Source: an uncultured Eubacteriales bacterium
GTDB lineage: Bacteria > Bacillota_A > Clostridia > Saccharofermentanales > Saccharofermentanaceae
Reading direction: 5' to 3'
Assembly: GCA_900313405.1 (NCBI GenBank)
Contig: OMQY01000020.1
Span: 1 to 6,298 of the forward strand
DNA length: 6,298 nucleotides
Below are positions 4,318 through 6,298 of this stretch, one piece after another. A program made the position numbers and the translations under genes. Numbering within the stretch: the stretch's first letter is position 1; every line of letters starts with the position of its first letter. The notes beneath the pieces were generated by a model. That model had not been told where the DNA came from. It saw nothing but the letters and a program-made list of their open reading frames with translations, and ran no database searches.

Positions 4318-6298
4318 ATGGGAAGATCATATAAGAACATGAGTCCGAGACAGAAGATGATGAAGGCGTCCTCGCATGGTGCCCGAGGCGGCAAAGGAGA
4401 CAAGTCCGTCAAGAATGACGTGTCGTCGCGCGTTCGAACGATCAGTCCTTCAGCGTCGTCCGACCTGCTCTCCGATACGCCGATCAACTATGCTCAGCTC
4501 GCGCCGCGCGGACCGATGCAGGTAGTAAACCAGGTCGTCGGCACGCTGATCGCGAACGGTGAGGGAGGACTCGTGATTCCCGACCCGGCCTTCAAGGAGA
4601 CGAACTTCGGCAACGTCCGTATAGACAAGAATAAGCTCAACGGCGCGCCGTTCGGAATGACGGTCGTCTGCGAGATCCTTAACCCGTCGAATCAGAACCG
4701 CGATTTCCGCGGACAGATAATCGAAGTTCTCGGCGACATGGGAAATAACGATGTCCGCATGCTGTCGGTGCTCCGCCAGTTCGGCCTGTCCCAGAAGTTC
4801 CCGGAGGCAGTTATGTCCGAAGTCGAGCCACTGCCGGTCAATCCGGATCCCGGGATAGTTGAGCGTGAGATAGCGGCAGGCCGCACCGACCACCGCGGTC
4901 TCCTCACCATCACGATCGACGGGGAAGAGGCCAAGGACCTGGACGATGCGATCTCTCTGGAACTGCTTCCTGACGGCAACTTCAAGCTTTATGTCCACAT
5001 CGCCGATGTCTCTCACTATGTCCGCGCCGAGACAGCGCTCGATAACGAGGCACTTCTGCGCGGAACCTCTGTCTACCTGGTCGACCGCGTCATCCCGATG
5101 TTGCCGCCCAAACTGTCAAACGGCCTTTGTTCTCTTAATCCCGCCGTCGACAGACTGACTCTCACCGCTGAGATGTATATCGACCGCGAAGGCCGAACAT
5201 ACGACGGAAGCATCTACGAAAGCGTGATCCGAAGTGACCACCGCATGAGCTACAACGAATGCTACCGCATCCTGACCGATCCGCGTCCGTCAGATGCCGA
5301 CGAGTACGGCGAGGTCGTTCCGATGCTCACCTCGATGCGCGAACTCGCCACCATCCTCAAGAGAATGCGCGACGGCAAAGGCGCCATCAACTTCGATTTC
5401 CCGGAAACGCGAGTCATCCTCGACAGCGAAGGTACACCAACGGACGTCATGCCGTACCCGATAAACTTCTGCCACGGCATAATCGAGCAGTTCATGATCG
5501 CGGCCAACGAGTTCGTCGCCGAGACCTTCTGCACGATGAACTATCCTTTTGTCTACCGCGTTCACGAAGATCCGGACATCATCAAGATCGCCCGCTTCTG
5601 CAACGTAGCACGTAACTTCGGCGCGGTCGGCCGCCTCTCAGGCAAGATAACCCCGATGGACATCGTCCGCTTCATGGACACGGTCCGCGACGAGGACGTC
5701 AAGCCGATGCTCGACACAGTCCTCCTTCGCTCCATGGCCAAGGCCCGCTATTCATCCGACTGCCTCGGCCACTTCGGCCTGGCCTCCAAATACTACTGCC
5801 ACTTCACCAGCCCGATCAGGCGCTACCCGGATCTTTACATCCACCGCATAATCAAGAGTTACATACACGAAGAAGGCAAGCGCCGCTATTTCGCCGGTCG
5901 TGTCGAGGACGTAGCTGCCCACAGTTCCGACATGGAGCGCAACGCCGTCGACGCCGAACGAGCCTCGGTCGACATCAAGGTCGCCGAATATATGAAGGAC
6001 AAGGTCGGAGAACACTACACCGGCGTGATCACTTCGATCATCGGCGCCGGCGTGTTCGTCATGCTCCCGGATACCGTCGAGGGCTTTGTGCCGTTCAAGA
6101 GTATGCGCGACCATTATATCTTCGATGAGAGGGCATATCGCGCCATCGGCTCGCGCAGCGGCAACAAGCTGACCATCGGTATGGAAGTCAAAGTCGTGGT
6201 CGCCGCGGTCGACACGGACCTGGTGCACATCGACTTCGTCTTCGAGGAAGGCTTCGAGAATTACGAGCGCAAGAAGGGCGGCGGAAAGAAGAAAAGGT
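4318..6298 (+). CDS. rnr: RNase R/RNase II-family 3'-5' exoribonuclease, short N-terminus (3' end outside window)
   Basis: The frame is open for 660 codons to the window edge without a stop. The enzyme degrades RNA processively from the 3' end, releasing nucleoside monophosphates; RNase R handles structured RNA and takes part in rRNA and mRNA quality control. Residues 1 to about 65 are basic, Ser/Gly/Lys-rich and probably disordered. One cold-shock/OB domain follows (about 70-140, ending IIEVLGD). The RNB catalytic domain (about 190-545) contains AKDLDDAISLE with metal-binding Asp201, Asp207, Asp209 and Asp210, then HIADVSHYV, RGTSVYLVDRVIPMLPP, LSNGLCSLNP, IIEQFMIAANE (Glu390) and HFTSPIRRYPDL (about 495-506). 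A C-terminal S1 domain (about 562-640, with TVEGFVPF) leads to a Lys-rich tail ending GGGKKKR, so the true end is probably close. The usual RNase R helix-turn-helix and first cold-shock domain are not recognisable. The upstream terminator and a good ribosome site argue against a missed 5' part. The gene is more GC-rich than its neighbours. RNase II is the alternative name; secG linkage and the RNB/S1 motifs favour RNase R. Confidence 0.92.
   Translation, partial: MGRSYKNMSPRQKMMKASSHGARGGKGDKSVKNDVSSRVRTISPSASSDLLSDTPINYAQLAPRGPMQVVNQVVGTLIANGEGGLVIPDPAFKETNFGNVRIDKNKLNGAPFGMTVVCEILNPSNQNRDFRGQIIEVLGDMGNNDVRMLSVLRQFGLSQKFPEAVMSEVEPLPVNPDPGIVEREIAAGRTDHRGLLTITIDGEEAKDLDDAISLELLPDGNFKLYVHIADVSHYVRAETALDNEALLRGTSVYLVDRVIPMLPPKLSNGLCSLNPAVDRLTLTAEMYIDREGRTYDGSIYESVIRSDHRMSYNECYRILTDPRPSDADEYGEVVPMLTSMRELATILKRMRDGKGAINFDFPETRVILDSEGTPTDVMPYPINFCHGIIEQFMIAANEFVAETFCTMNYPFVYRVHEDPDIIKIARFCNVARNFGAVGRLSGKITPMDIVRFMDTVRDEDVKPMLDTVLLRSMAKARYSSDCLGHFGLASKYYCHFTSPIRRYPDLYIHRIIKSYIHEEGKRRYFAGRVEDVAAHSSDMERNAVDAERASVDIKVAEYMKDKVGEHYTGVITSIIGAGVFVMLPDTVEGFVPFKSMRDHYIFDERAYRAIGSRSGNKLTIGMEVKVVVAAVDTDLVHIDFVFEEGFENYERKKGGGKKKR

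Noticed and set aside
4450..5016. 188-codon open frame on the minus strand
   Set aside because: It lies opposite the catalytic core of rnr, whose RNB motifs are unmistakable on the + strand. Its translation has no recognisable domain and it reflects GC-rich codon bias.
5259..5615. 118-codon + strand open frame, Arg/His-rich
   Set aside because: It lies out of frame within rnr. The Arg/His/Pro-rich product is typical of a shifted frame of GC-rich coding DNA.
5752..6228. 158-codon open frame on the minus strand, His/Asp/Val-rich
   Set aside because: It is antisense to the rnr RNB/S1 region. The composition is what reversed GTC/GAC/GCC codons produce, and no ribosome site supports it.

Overview
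The window looks like a chromosomal segment of a low-to-mid GC Gram-positive bacterium, most likely a member of the Clostridia (Firmicutes/Bacillota). The basis is the AGGGG/GGAGG-type ribosome sites, sigma-A-like promoters, the style of the SecG and RNase R sequences, and the secG-rnr gene order that is common in that group. No rRNA, tRNA, CRISPR array or mobile element was seen. Every supported gene lies on the + strand.

Layout. Positions 1-111 hold the last 36 codons of an unidentified upstream gene. A 33-bp near-perfect palindrome begins at the last base of its stop codon and carries a consensus -10 hexamer. A second, smaller inverted repeat follows. Next comes an AT-rich gene (213-956) for an orphan 247-residue lipoprotein with a TTG start. 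A promoter-bearing gap (957-1122) leads to a complete 928-residue P-type Ca2+-transporting ATPase (1123-3909). This has all catalytic motifs, a SERCA-like set of calcium ligands, and an EF-hand-like acidic loop as its last residues. A short gap with an extended -10 promoter precedes secG (3973-4224), which ends in a strong intrinsic terminator (4248-4281). A perfect TATAAT lies against the terminator T-tract and probably starts transcription of rnr (4318 to the window end). The rnr product is an RNase R/II-family exoribonuclease that runs off the window after 660 codons.

How the genes relate. secG (membrane protein export) and rnr (3'-5' RNA decay, usually followed by smpB of trans-translation) are housekeeping genes commonly found together. 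The Ca2+ pump would act in the same membrane, exporting calcium. The lipoprotein and the upstream fragment look like accessory, lineage-restricted genes: they are clearly more AT-rich than the rest, and GC content rises stepwise towards rnr.

I did not find a convincing undescribed multi-gene system. The points most worth a second look are the acidic EF-hand-like tail on the calcium pump, the RNase R that lacks the usual N-terminal helix-turn-helix and first cold-shock domain, and the palindrome/promoter arrangement before the orphan lipoprotein.
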